A stretch of 64,000 nucleotides of DNA from Ziziphus jujuba (Eukaryota > Streptophyta > Magnoliopsida > Rosales > Rhamnaceae). The translations under genes and the position numbers were made by a program. Under the pieces are notes generated by a model. The model was not told the origin of the DNA. It searched no databases and saw only the letters and a program-made list of their open reading frames with translations. Numbering within the stretch: position 1 is the stretch's first letter; each line of letters begins with the position of its first letter. Location of the stretch: NCBI RefSeq assembly GCF_031755915.1, contig NC_083382.1, forward strand, positions 32,510,501-32,574,500. The letters run 5' to 3'. Shown one piece after another: positions 25,451-35,232 of this stretch.

Positions 25451-26392
25451 GGTACAAGACCTTTGGCTGATGTATGTGAGAGATGCAGCCAAGGTACATG
25501 ACCCTTCATTGATGCATCAAAGAGAAGCATCTGAGGTACAAGACCCTTCACGGATGCATATGAGAGATGCATCCGAGGTACAAGACCCTTGACTGATGCA
25601 TCCGAGAGAAGCATCTGAGGTATAAAACCCTTAATCGATATCCGAGGTATAAGACCCCTAACTGATGTCTAAGGTAGAAGACCCCTGACTGGACTGATGT
25701 CCGAGGTATAAGATCCCTGACCGATGTTTGAGGTACAAGACCCTTGACCGATGTCCGAGGTATAAGATCCTTGACCGATGTCTGAGGTAGAAGAACATTG
25801 ATCAATGTCCAAGGTATAAGACCCTTAATCGATGTCCGAGGTAGAAGACCCCTGACCGATGTCCGAAGTACAAGACCTTTGATTGATGTCCGAGGTATAA
25901 GACCCTTGACCGATGTCCGAGGTAGAAGACCCTTGACTGATGCATCAGAGAGAAGCATCCGAGGTATAAGACCCTTCACTGATGCATCCGAGAGAAGCAT
26001 CTGAGGTATAAGACCCTTGACCAATATATGAGGTATAAGACCCCTAACCGATGTCCGAGGTCGGAAACCTCTGACCGATGTTTGACGTATAAAACCTCTT
26101 ACTGATGTTCGAGGTAGAAGATCCTTGACCGATGTCCGAGGTATAAGACCTTTGACCGATGTCTGAGGTAGAAGACCCCTGACCGATGTCCGAGGTACAA
26201 GACCCTTGACCGATGTCCGAGGTATAAGACATTTAATCGATGTCCGAAGTATAAGACCCCTGACCGATGTCCAAGATATAAGACCCCTGGTCGATGTCCA
26301 AGATACAGAAACCCTAGCCGATGTCCGAGATACAAAACCCTTTATCAATGTCCGAGGTACAAGACCATTGACTGATGTATATGAGAGATGCA
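25448..26392 (+). repeat. Minisatellite of 27- and 42-bp units, about 31 copies, within the copia element
   Basis: Every unit carries a variant of gaggtataagacccttgac followed by cgatgtc (27 bp), or by tgatgcatccgagagaagcatct (42 bp). About 31 gaggta(t/c/g)aagac-type cores can be counted. Both unit lengths are multiples of three, so long frames stay open on both strands. In the RT frame the short unit reads RGIRPLTDV. The array lies where integrase should end and RT begin. The first and last units read GTRPLADVCERC and GTRPLTDVYERC. Confidence 0.95.
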
Positions 26393-26971
26393 ACCTATTG
26401 TGTGATCCAATTACTTTCTATGATGCAAATCAATTCGAGACATGGAGAGAGGCCATGAAAACTGAAATCAGTATGATAAACAAAAACAAAACTTGGGAAT
26501 TGGTGAACAAACCTCAAAGCAAAAGAGCCATTGGAGTGAAATGGATCTTAGGACCAAGCTCAATGCAGATGGTACGATAAACAAGCATAAAGCAAGATTG
26601 GTAGTCAAAGGTTATATGCAGCAACCTGGTATTGATTATGGAGATACGTTTGCACTAGTTGCAAGACATTAGACAATCAGATTTCGAGTAGCTCTTGCTA
26701 CTCAAAAAGGTTGGAAAATTTACCATTTAGATGTGAAATCTGCATTTCTAAATAGTTACTTGCATGAAGTGTATGTTAAACAACCTGAAGGCTTTGTTGT
26801 TCAAGGAAAGGAAGACAAAGTTTACACACCGAAAGAAATGGTGAAGTGAAGCTGGTTCATTATAGGTCTGAGGTCCAGCTTGCTAATATTTTAACAAAAG
26901 CATTGCCAAGAAACAGGTTCGAAACATTGAGAAATGATCTTAGTGTTTTCAGCAAAAGTGCCAAGGAGGAG
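26393..26971 (+). pseudogene. Reverse transcriptase / RNase H remnant of the copia element
   Basis: The start of the copia RT domain is readable: [20 protein letters not shown] and RAIGVKWI, then, after a one-base shift, [34 protein letters not shown] and QPEGFVVQGKEDKVY. The catalytic YVDD segment is gone. The text jumps at about 26850 to the RNase H tail (SEVQLANILTKALPRNRFE). The purine tract at about 26963-26971 abuts the right LTR. Confidence 0.88.
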
Positions 26972-27258
26972 TGTTAGTGTAATGTCACTTTTGTTGCTGT
27001 CATAAGTTGCTTTGTGATGATTAGTTACTGTATTTTCAGCTTTTTGGTGAAACACTATTGTATTAGATAGCCAAGGTATGGCTTGTCTTTTGGTGGTATG
27101 ATTACTGCAATAGTAGGTGAAAAGTAGGTGATTTACTGCTGTAAGCTTGTGTTTATATATTTTTGTCCAGAAATGAATGAGGCAAGTTTTCACACTAATT
27201 TGCGCTCCTTGTTTTCTTTCCTTTCCTTTTGCTGTGTTTTTTGTTTAAAAATCCTACA
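26972..27258 (+). repeat. Right LTR of the copia element in LHT-D
   Basis: The 287-bp LTR begins tgttagtgtaatgtcac and ends aaaaatcctaca. It is followed directly by the cttta target duplication and the resumed LHT exon 3. Confidence 0.96.
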
Positions 27259-28484
27259 CTTTACCATCATCTTTGTGTCCGTCCATTTTGCACTCTCTCA
27301 CTTTCCCAGCATCAACTCCCATCCGTGGTGTCTCTCTAGCTGCAGCTTGTCATGTCCTTCAGGTTCTCTTCTGCATATATCAATTTCAATAAATTGATAA
27401 TTATTGGATTCATAAGCTGCAAAGTATATTTTCCACAAGAAAAAAGTGTTAGTTAATCTAATTATTGGGATGGGGGTACTTACATTAACTTCTTCCTCTT
27501 TGAATTATAACATTTCACTCTTTGTCTCTCAAATTTAGAGCACCTTATATTTCCCTACTTTAAAGTTTAATCCAAGCATATATTTTGATTGATGAATCTG
27601 ATAAAACTTGATCATTATGCACATGATTCAATCTAGACTAACTAACGAGAAAACAATAGCTGTGTGTTTATTAGTTTGAGAGGCAAGTACAAAAAATATT
27701 ATGATTAATGGTTATCCCTAATGATTGTAGTGCGGTTACTCTACAATGTTGTATGGTTGACTTCCATACATAGGGGTGTTGAGCCAGGCATATACATTAT
27801 GACAGGATATCAACTTGCACAAAGTAGGATCAGTGTTCAATCTCTTCGGTGCTTAGGCGGATGTAGCTTTTGCCTATGCAGGGCATAGTGTGGTTCTGGA
27901 GATCCATGCAACTATATATATTGCACATCCAGGAAGCCATCAGAGGTGTTAATGTAGAAAGGAATCCTGATCGCCAAAATAGTCGTTGCCTTTTGCTAAT
28001 TTCCAACAGCATATACTACATTTTCGGGGACAAATTAAGTCCAAGACAATATAATGATTTTGTTAGAGAAAACTGAATAGCTCATTGTAATGGCTAACAT
28101 CTTTGTTTTCATCCATGTTATAATGAGGAGCTATCAGGTATACTTATCTCTTTCAGTTTTTGTTGTAGCCTTAAAAGGTTTTGATTATTGAACACAGCTT
28201 TTGGTTTCTCTTTGTGTTGTTTGTAGCCATATTCAATGCCAGCATTTGGAATGATAGAGAGTGCATTGGTGATGAAGTAGAAACTCAACTTTAGGCCTAA
28301 ATGACTTCGCATCGTCTCACGTAATATAAATGTTGGTATGTATAATAATTAATACATTCCTAATTTCATTCTATTTGCATTGATTTTCAGCTTTCACAAT
28401 GTTTGTTGACATCACTTTCCATTGCTTTGGAGGTCCTGTGGGATTCTTTAGCGGATTTGCTTCTTCCCCAGCATATTTCATAAG

Positions 28485-29270
28485 CCTCTAGTGCAGTCTC
28501 ATATGCTTTTTGGTAACAATTGAAACCAACTAGACCAACACTGCAATATCACAGTGTGCTATGCAAAGCAGGTTTCAACTGATGATTATTTAACGTATCC
28601 AATGCGAATTGAGTTTAATTTTCACTTGATACTTCACCTTCCTTGGGTTATGTGTCTTACCCATCTTCATGTCATGCATGTTTAGCTTATCCTGGCGCAT
28701 CATCTGGGTATATATTTTCAATTTTTTTTAACTTTTGGTTGTCCTTGTCTATATATATAACCAGAAGCAATTATGTTATTTAGTCAAGGGCAGCAAATCA
28801 TGTCTATTTTCATTTTTGGTAAGACATTACATCATAATTATTTTGGTTACGATAAAGAAAAAAAAAAAAAAAACCTATCATGTTATGTCCATAATTGTAT
28901 ACTCTTCCAAAAACCCTATCCTCGAGATCAAATAAAATCTCTTCTATCCAATAATATATTAAATGCCTTACAAAATATATATTTGGTAACAATTCCATAA
29001 TGATATTCTCTAAAAAGTTATGAAATTAAAATTATATTAAAACATGAGTTAAATTTACAAGGTAGAAACATCAATGTTTTTTTTTTTTTTTGGGGATAGA
29101 ATTTAATGGATAATTTTGGAAGGTCTTCTAATTTTTTATTATTAAGATATTTACAAACTAAAATTAAAATTATAGATAATTGAATTTGCTAATGTTTTCT
29201 ATTTAATAATGCTATAATTACAAAAATATTAATTAAATTTATTTATTAAATTACAAATGTTAATATATTA
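28485..29270. other. Intergenic region after LHT-D
   Basis: No coding sequence is recognisable beyond the decayed 3' end of LHT-D. Words at about 28880-28970 (atgtccataattgtatactctt, gatcaaataaaatctcttc, atccaataatatattaaat) match the 151-bp duplicated unit at 14310-14611. They mark the same flank of the repeated LHT unit. Poly-A and poly-T runs are present. Confidence 0.55.
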
Positions 29271-29804
29271 TTAGTTGATAGGGATAACAATTTGTCTGGT
29301 ATAACTAGAAAGCTACGGTTCACCGCTTCTAGCGGGATGTTTTTTCCTTGAAAAATGGGAGTTGCGAGGTGGGATAGGGGTAAAATTGTAAAGCCTAAAT
29401 CAGGGTTGGGTCAGGAATAACAACCCCGGCCCGATATATATTTATTTATATTTTAATAATTTTATTTATGTAATTAAATTTAATAATTTTTTTTTCTCTA
29501 CCTTCTTTTTTTTTTTTTTTTTGGTTCTCCTAAGTTTTTTAGGTAGCCAATTGTATGTATGTGGGTTTTCATTAAAATTTTTTTTATATATATTTCTTAA
29601 AAAATAATTATATCAATTATAAAAAAAAAGGATGGCGATGCGGGGAATTGGTTGCCCCATCCCCAATTGGGAAATCTCCGTCCCGCCGTACCTCTAAAGA
29701 AACGGAGAAAACTATCAGGATAGGATAGAAAATTTCCTATGGGGAAGGGGACGAGATTTTAAAAACCAATCCCACCCTGCCCGGTTGACATTGCTATTAG
29801 TTGA
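29271..29804. mobile_element. hAT-like non-autonomous transposon, GC-rich ends
   Basis: An 8-bp direct repeat, ttagttga, flanks the element at 29271-29278 and 29797-29804. The body (29279-29796) starts TAGGGATAACAA and ends TTGACATTGCTA, which are rough inverted repeats (TAG..AT..CAA). Near both ends lie G/C-rich blocks (gaggtgggataggggtaaaa; ccccatccccaattggg; ggggaaggggacgag). These stand out in this AT-rich window and resemble the common plant repeats with gggatggcaa...ggggcgggg ends. There is no transposase. The 8-bp duplication points to hAT-type insertion. Confidence 0.65.
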
Positions 29805-30000
29805 TATGCTTGTATAATGTTGAAGTAAATACTTAAATAGATAAGTGAATAAAAACAAAAACTAATTAAATACTCTCGCATTATCCGTACTAAATAAATT
29901 TAGTGAATATTTTGATAACTCTAGTATTATTCTTTTCAAATAAAGTTTAGAGTTTAATATGAAAAAATATACCATATATATAGCTAGTTAAATTAGGCAT

Positions 30001-30121
30001 GACATGGCGAAGTAGGTAGCTCTAATGGTAGAGCACCTCTATTTGTACCTATGAGAGTATGAGTTCGAATAATGGGAAGAGGCGATTGTAAATTTGCGTA
30101 AAGAAAAAATAATAATAATTT
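30001..30121 (+). repeat. tRNA-derived SINE-like element
   Basis: A pol III A-box-like word (tagctctaatgg, from 30017, with the D-stem pairing gctc/gagc) is followed 44 bases later by a B-box-like word (gagttcgaat, 30061-30070). After a short non-tRNA body the element ends in aaaaaataataataatt, a SINE-style tail. No intact acceptor stem or CCA-compatible end is present, so it is not a working tRNA gene. It lies immediately upstream of the LHT-E promoter block. Confidence 0.6.
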
Positions 30122-33093
30122 GGTTTCTAAGAAATTTTTCCTCAGAATTTTTCCTCTCAAACACGTTGGCTTACAAAATTTCTGTAGTGCTGGTTTGGTG
30201 TATATATACATAAAACGTAAGGATCTGACCTTGGCTTGGTGTATATAAACGCAAGAAGAGTATTTGTTTTTGTTATATAAATTTTCTGTGTTTTTTTCTG
30301 CAATTCTCTGCTATGGGAACTCAAGCTTCTAGTGATTATCAGAACAATAATTGCGTTGGCAAAAATGTTAGTGCATCTTTTCTCTGTCTGTCTCACTTTG
30401 CAACTTTCTCTTTTGAATAGCAAGCATGTTTGATAGATATAAACATAGACCATGTTTGACATGTTTTTTGTTTTTACTTATTGCTTTTTATTGTTATTTC
30501 TGTTTCTCTAAAAGTGCTTTTTAAAAAGTCACATTTAATTGATTTTGGTTAGAAATGCTTCTAAAAACCGATAAATACTTCCTAAAAATTACCTAAACAC
30601 TCCCACAAGTCTCGAATGCTACTTTGGCTTCACAAAAGAAGCATGGCCATAGACTGAATATTCTAATAATCATCTAATTCATTTTATGTTGCGCAGCACA
30701 TATAATGTGGGGGAAAAAAAAAAAAAAAGTATATATAAAGTAGTTTCTTTCTTTTTCAACTGTATTGGGTTTCTTTTTATCATTACTAATTAGCACAATA
30801 AGTACTTAAAAAATCTTTATGCATGCATTTACTGCAAATAACCCACCCTTTTCATGAGTTTGGTGTGAAATTTTCATGACAGAGATTTTATCATTATTAT
30901 TTTTTTTTTTGGGGTTGTTGTCGTGGTTATTTTGTAGTCCTTGCTGCTTTGAATATGATATTGTCCGCTGAATAAGGGACTTTAATTTCTTCTCTAATTA
31001 ATCCGAAAGGTACCCGATCAAAAAAGAAAAAAACAAAAGAAAAAGAAAAATCAGAAAGGTGAAGTAGTGGTTGACTTAAAAACTCTGTTTTGGAACGAGT
31101 TACATCAAGTCGGTCACGTTAATTAGTTTTCTGTAGCAATAACTCAAACTTTTTTACTCTAAGGCAAAGCAATTTCCCATGTAGGACTTTGATTTTCAAG
31201 ACAAACCCAGATGAAATGGAATTGACTACTAATAACTTTCTTTTAGGCCCAGAAACATTTTATATTTTACTGGACGTAATTCCTTTTCATTTATTTATTT
31301 AATATATATTTGGTTTTCAAGATGAGATAATTCTGTTTGTACTAAAGGTAATATTTGTGAATCTCTTTGTTAATTGACCGGTTAGCTTGTAACACATTTC
31401 ACATTATACCAGTGGGGTAACAGGTGAATATTTTTATTTATTAATTTTTAGTGATCAATTTGAAAACCAGCAATTAGGTGATCCATTTTTGCAAAGAAAA
31501 GTCTTCACTAGTTTGGACCCCAGACATGCGAGTTGCCACTCTCTTAATCAATTATTTTAATTGGTACCTTTTGCTACAAGTTAGCATATCAAATTTTGTG
31601 CCGTTTACTTAATTATTTTTCACCAATCTTCAATGTGACTCGGTTGGCAATAATTGTCCTTCACTGCTTAATGAAATAAGTATGTTTGTAGAGTTTTTCC
31701 TTTTCTTTTTCTTTTTTTTTTCTTTTTTTTTTGGATAAGCTGTATACATAATCATTATAAAAAAGTAACAGATGGATTTTCAACTTTGCACATATTGAGA
31801 GTCTTGAACAATTAGAATCAAACTTTTGGTAGTATTATTGGATTTTTTTATTTTTTTTTTTGGGTGAATTTGTAGTGTTACTGGATTTTGATTTGAAATT
31901 TTGAACATCTTATGAGTGGAAAGTATATTACATGCTTACAAAAGTAGTATTAAAGTTTTGTGTACAAATTAGAAAGCGACTTGTTCAAATCAATGACAAC
32001 TCACAAGTTGACAAGTCAAGAAAAGCTTTTTTTGGGTATCTTCTTAACAATGAGGGTTCTATCAAACATTCAAGATTCTTAGGATTAGTTGTATTCCAAA
32101 TATTACCCCTAAAAATCGTTGGAATTCCATTTATGTGCCCACGTGTGACCACAATCTTGTTGAAACGATTTTTCTATGATATATTAATCATGTAAAATTC
32201 TAGGCCTAGTTTATTCTTGATGAGAAAATGTTCTTTTTTGAATGATATAGGATGAAGAAATAAGGAGGCAGAAGCAAATTAACGATTGGCTTCCAGTGAC
32301 ATCTTCAAGGAATGCAAAATGGTGGTACTCACTACTCAGCTTTCCACAGTGTTACTGCAGTGGTTGGAGCTGGTGTCCTCAGTCTCCCTTATGCCATGTC
32401 AGAGCTTGGATGGTATGTTTTTTTACATCTCTCTTTTCTTTCCATACAGTACTTCTTGAATCTAACTTCCACTAGTAATGTCAATTATGCAATGCCAGTG
32501 TTTCACATGATAGAAACTGTATTGGTAAAGAAGTCACATTTTCCACCCAGCACAACCCCTTCGTTTCATTGAACGCAATATATACGTGGGTAATTGTACA
32601 TGTACTTTCCTCTAAAATTAAAAGCAAAATCCACATTAGCAAGGTGGACATGGTCTCACTTATGCATGCGAATTGAAGTCCCATGTCCTTTATATTGGAG
32701 CTTTCACGATGTTCGTAGCCATTACCATCCCTTTGTTTGGTGGCCTTCTTTCATTTTTCAGAAGGTTTGCTTTAGCGCCAACAATATACTATGTAAGCAA
32801 CAACAAACTCTCTTTTACTTTCCATTCACAGGAATAGCATTTTACAAGATTTTTTTTAAGCATTTAAGTTTTTATTGTTATATATTTCAGCTTCCTTAAA
32901 TCATGTGGCTTGTCATCTTGGTGGACAAACGGGGTATACATCTTCATTTACATTACTTTTCATTTGTTCATAAAAACCTAATTTCAGCTAATCATATAAA
33001 TGACTTTGATTTATTTCAGATCTGCATTGTACTTGGTGTACCTTTGATGGTTCTAGCATCTATTGGAGGAAGGACTATGAATTTTTCTCTTAA
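30118..33093 (+). pseudogene. LHT1-like pseudogene, copy E (exons 3-4 deleted)
   Basis: A-type gene with promoter homologous to LHT-A. Exon 1 30313-30366 (MGTQASSDYQNNNCVGKN); exon 2 32251-32412; exon 5 32484-32589; exon 6 32701-32792; exon 7 32891 to about 32932; exon 8 33020-33093. Exon 2 contains a 7-bp tandem duplication (ctactcactactca near 32327-32340) that shifts the frame before [20 protein letters not shown]. Exons 3 and 4, about 60% of the protein, are absent. The sequence passes from intron 2 straight into exon 5 at about 32480. The exon 6 acceptor is ttggag for ttgcag, and exon 7 has lost its middle. It cannot encode a transporter. Confidence 0.93.
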
Positions 33094-33329
33094 ACTCATC
33101 CTCACCCGGCTAAACTGGTAGTAAATGTACCAGTAATAAGAAAAATTATTTAGTAGAAAATGATAAACAAGTAGCTGATAATGACAATGACAAAACAATG
33201 ATTGATGGTGACATGTTCCCATAGTCATAGGCAGGACAAGAAATTGTTTGACTTATTGATGTAATTGAAAATTTTCCTCTCTTATTCACACTCAATTATA
33301 TTTTATTCTTTTGTTCAAAAAATAAATCT

Positions 33330-33629
33330 TGTCGAGCAATGACATTTTGTTGCTGTCATTAGTTTCTTTTTAATATTTAGTTTATGAAAATATCTAGTTG
33401 GTTTATAATCAGTTTGTTTTTTAGAGCAAAAAAACTTATATATTAGACAGCTAAAGTATAGTTTTGTTTATAACAGTATGGTTACTCTAGTGTTACGTGA
33501 ATTACTGTCGTAAACTTTTGTTTATATATTTTCTACCCATGAATGAAATGCATATTAGTTTTTGCATCCGATTAAGCTCCAGATTTCCTCCTTTTCATTT
33601 TTGCTGTGTTTTTTGTTCTAAAACCTACA
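33330..33629 (+). mobile_element. Solo LTR, diverged relative of the copia LTR in LHT-D
   Basis: The 300-bp stretch follows the 287-bp LTR in order: tgttgctgtcat, ttagttt, a ttagacagctaaagtata-like word, gtttatatatttt, aatgaatg, gctgtgttttttgttc, and the end aaaacctaca. No internal coding sequence or second LTR adjoins it. It is therefore a solo LTR left by recombination, or an old partial copy. The flanks aatct and agcct match at only three of five positions, so a target duplication is not proven. Confidence 0.75.
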
Positions 33630-35100
33630 AGCCTACTTTCTGTTCTGGAGTAGACCATGTATTTTTCATTTTCAATAGATCATATTTCCCTTACGTGAAT
33701 AGCTCTTTAATCATATTGTGGAAAAGTTTGTTTTCCTACAATTATTACTTCTATAATAATAGTAGTGAACTAGATAAAAGCAAGCAGTGTGGGGCCAAAT
33801 TTTCAAATATCAATAGCCAATGTTTATACATTCACTCAGGAGAAAGATTCTTTTTTACACTTGGCAAACAACTATGAGAATCTTATATTAGCCAATACAG
33901 TTATAACTACATATATTAAAAAAAATCCAGCTCTAAATAATATCGAATCTAACATAATTGTCTGAAAAGTAATAAAATCAAAAACCGATAAGGGAAGAAA
34001 AAGGTAAATAAATCAATGTTTTACTCGTCACAAAAAGCAAGAAGTGAAAGGGATAAAGTATGTAACACTGTTGGAGTGCTTGTTACAGTGGCTGTACATT
34101 TCCCTAATTTTGTGCCAAAATCTTCCTCAAAAGTCAAAACTCCAATTATTAAATTATTTAATTTGGCAATGATTTAGTGGTCATATTCAGTTTTGCTATT
34201 ATTTAATTTCAATATTTTGTATATTAAATCTCATATAAGAAATAATCAGCAGCTAACTAACAATATGCTTCCTGACAAGATTTCTCTCTTTCAGGGACGG
34301 CAGAAATCATTGTTTAAGGAATATGGAAAACCATGTGCAACCATATAAAAGTTTTCTAATTTTCTTTATTATTACTTATTTTGTCTTTTTCAATTAGGAA
34401 ATGAATCATAAAACAAAGCAACAACCATACAAACAAAACGGCTTAGTTCCAATCACATTCAAGACGAAATTAATACACAGAAAGCCTTTTGACTTTGATG
34501 ATATACTGTTACCAAATTCATGACTCGTGGGAATCCAACAGATATTGAAATTTTCTATAAAAATCTATTTCCTTCCTAATTATGAAAATGAATTAAATGG
34601 CTTTCTAATTCATCATTGATTTATATTAAAAGGCTTTATGACTTTCTGACGTGGGTGAATCAGTTTCCCTTTAAGCTTAAATAGAAAGTGCTTTAAGCTC
34701 TCGAAGATGCAGAAAGTCTTCAACTTTTCTACATTTTTATAGTTGCTCAGCCTTTGAAGTTCATCTTTTACCTTGGTTGTAATAGTTCTTCTACTCACGT
34801 AAGTACAAGACTTTCTAATTCTTAATTAACCATATAGCTACATCTGTTTTTATGTGATTGCATATATGCAGTTCTTATTCATTTTCCTTTAATCCTATAT
34901 TAATATAGCAACACGAACTGATACAAGATAGTTAAAAAAAAAAAAAAATGGGAGAGAGAGAAATTAAAAGCATATGTTTAAGGTTCTTAAATCAAGGATG
35001 CATGACACTAAAACAAGAATTCTAAACGGAAGTCATTTTCAATAGCTTTTGATTCTGATACATTAATTAGTATCGTGTACAACTCTTAGGGCGGAGTTTT
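33630..35100. other. Intergenic region between LHT-E and LHT-F
   Basis: No gene is recognisable. Between about 34240 and 34450 the words agcag..aac..atgcttcctgacaag and acaaacaaaacgg match the 3' flanks of LHT-A and C. This shows that the E-to-F spacer is the original spacer of the repeated A-type/F-type unit. The rest is AT-rich with a poly-A run at 34933-34948. Confidence 0.55.
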
Positions 35101-35232
35101 CTTGATATAAACAGACACTTATCATCGATGTTTTCGAGTGAAATTTGCTTTTAAATATTTTCTTCTTCCCATTGATTCTGTGTTTCATTTTCTCCTGTTC
35201 TTCCATAGCTCGCGTTGTACTCCCCCGCATCC
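35101..35232 (+). promoter_or_regulatory. Promoter and 5' UTR of LHT-F
   Basis: A TATA-like word (gatataaacag, about 35104-35114) lies about 120 bp before the ATG at 35233. The leader (ttttcttcttcccattgattctgtgtttcattttctcc) is shared with the F-type relics near 12660 and 22900, but not with the A-type promoters. The two gene types in the cluster therefore use different promoters. Confidence 0.5.

Larger units (their letters stand above)
23616..27263 (+). mobile_element. Ty1/copia LTR retrotransposon with deleted pol, inside LHT-D exon 3
   Basis: Element 23621-27258. Both LTRs are 287 bp, start TGTTAG and end CCTACA. They are flanked by a perfect 5-bp target duplication, cttta, at 23616-23620 and 27259-27263. 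The primer-binding site tggtatcagagc follows the left LTR, and a purine tract (aaggaggag) precedes the right one. Inside are a broken gag, a protease start, a minisatellite and a short reverse-transcriptase remnant. Integrase, most of RT and most of RNase H are missing, so the copy cannot move by itself. By eye the LTRs differ at about 19 positions, indicating an old insertion. Confidence 0.96.
22800..28480 (+). pseudogene. LHT1-like pseudogene, copy D (F-type), split by a copia element
   Basis: Degenerate F-type gene. Leader and exon 1 trace at about 22900-22965; exon 2 about 23095-23207 (AKWRHYTISIMSL-like, shifted); exon 3 about 23322-23620 continuing at 27264-27361 after the transposon; exon 4 27736-28137; exon 5 28227-28335; exon 6 about 28391-28480. 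Readable pieces include [48 protein letters not shown] and [18 protein letters not shown]. Stops, small shifts and a mutated acceptor before exon 4 (cgg for cag) abound. Exons 7-8 were not found. The copia insertion fell between the codons of AYFTIIF in exon 3. This copy is more diverged than C, so it decayed earlier. Confidence 0.9.

Noticed and set aside
25448..26392. Possible CRISPR-like array
   Set aside because: The units are directly adjacent with no unique spacers, it lies inside a plant retrotransposon, and the repeat is derived from a coding linker.
25548..26393. 281-codon open frame on the - strand
   Set aside because: It runs antisense through the 27/42-bp minisatellite. Unit lengths divisible by three keep any frame open, and the repetitive product has no family resemblance.
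30001..30090. Functional tRNA gene
   Set aside because: A-box and B-box words are present, but no acceptor stem pairing, proper anticodon arm or tRNA 3' end could be built. The A/T-rich tail fits a SINE better.
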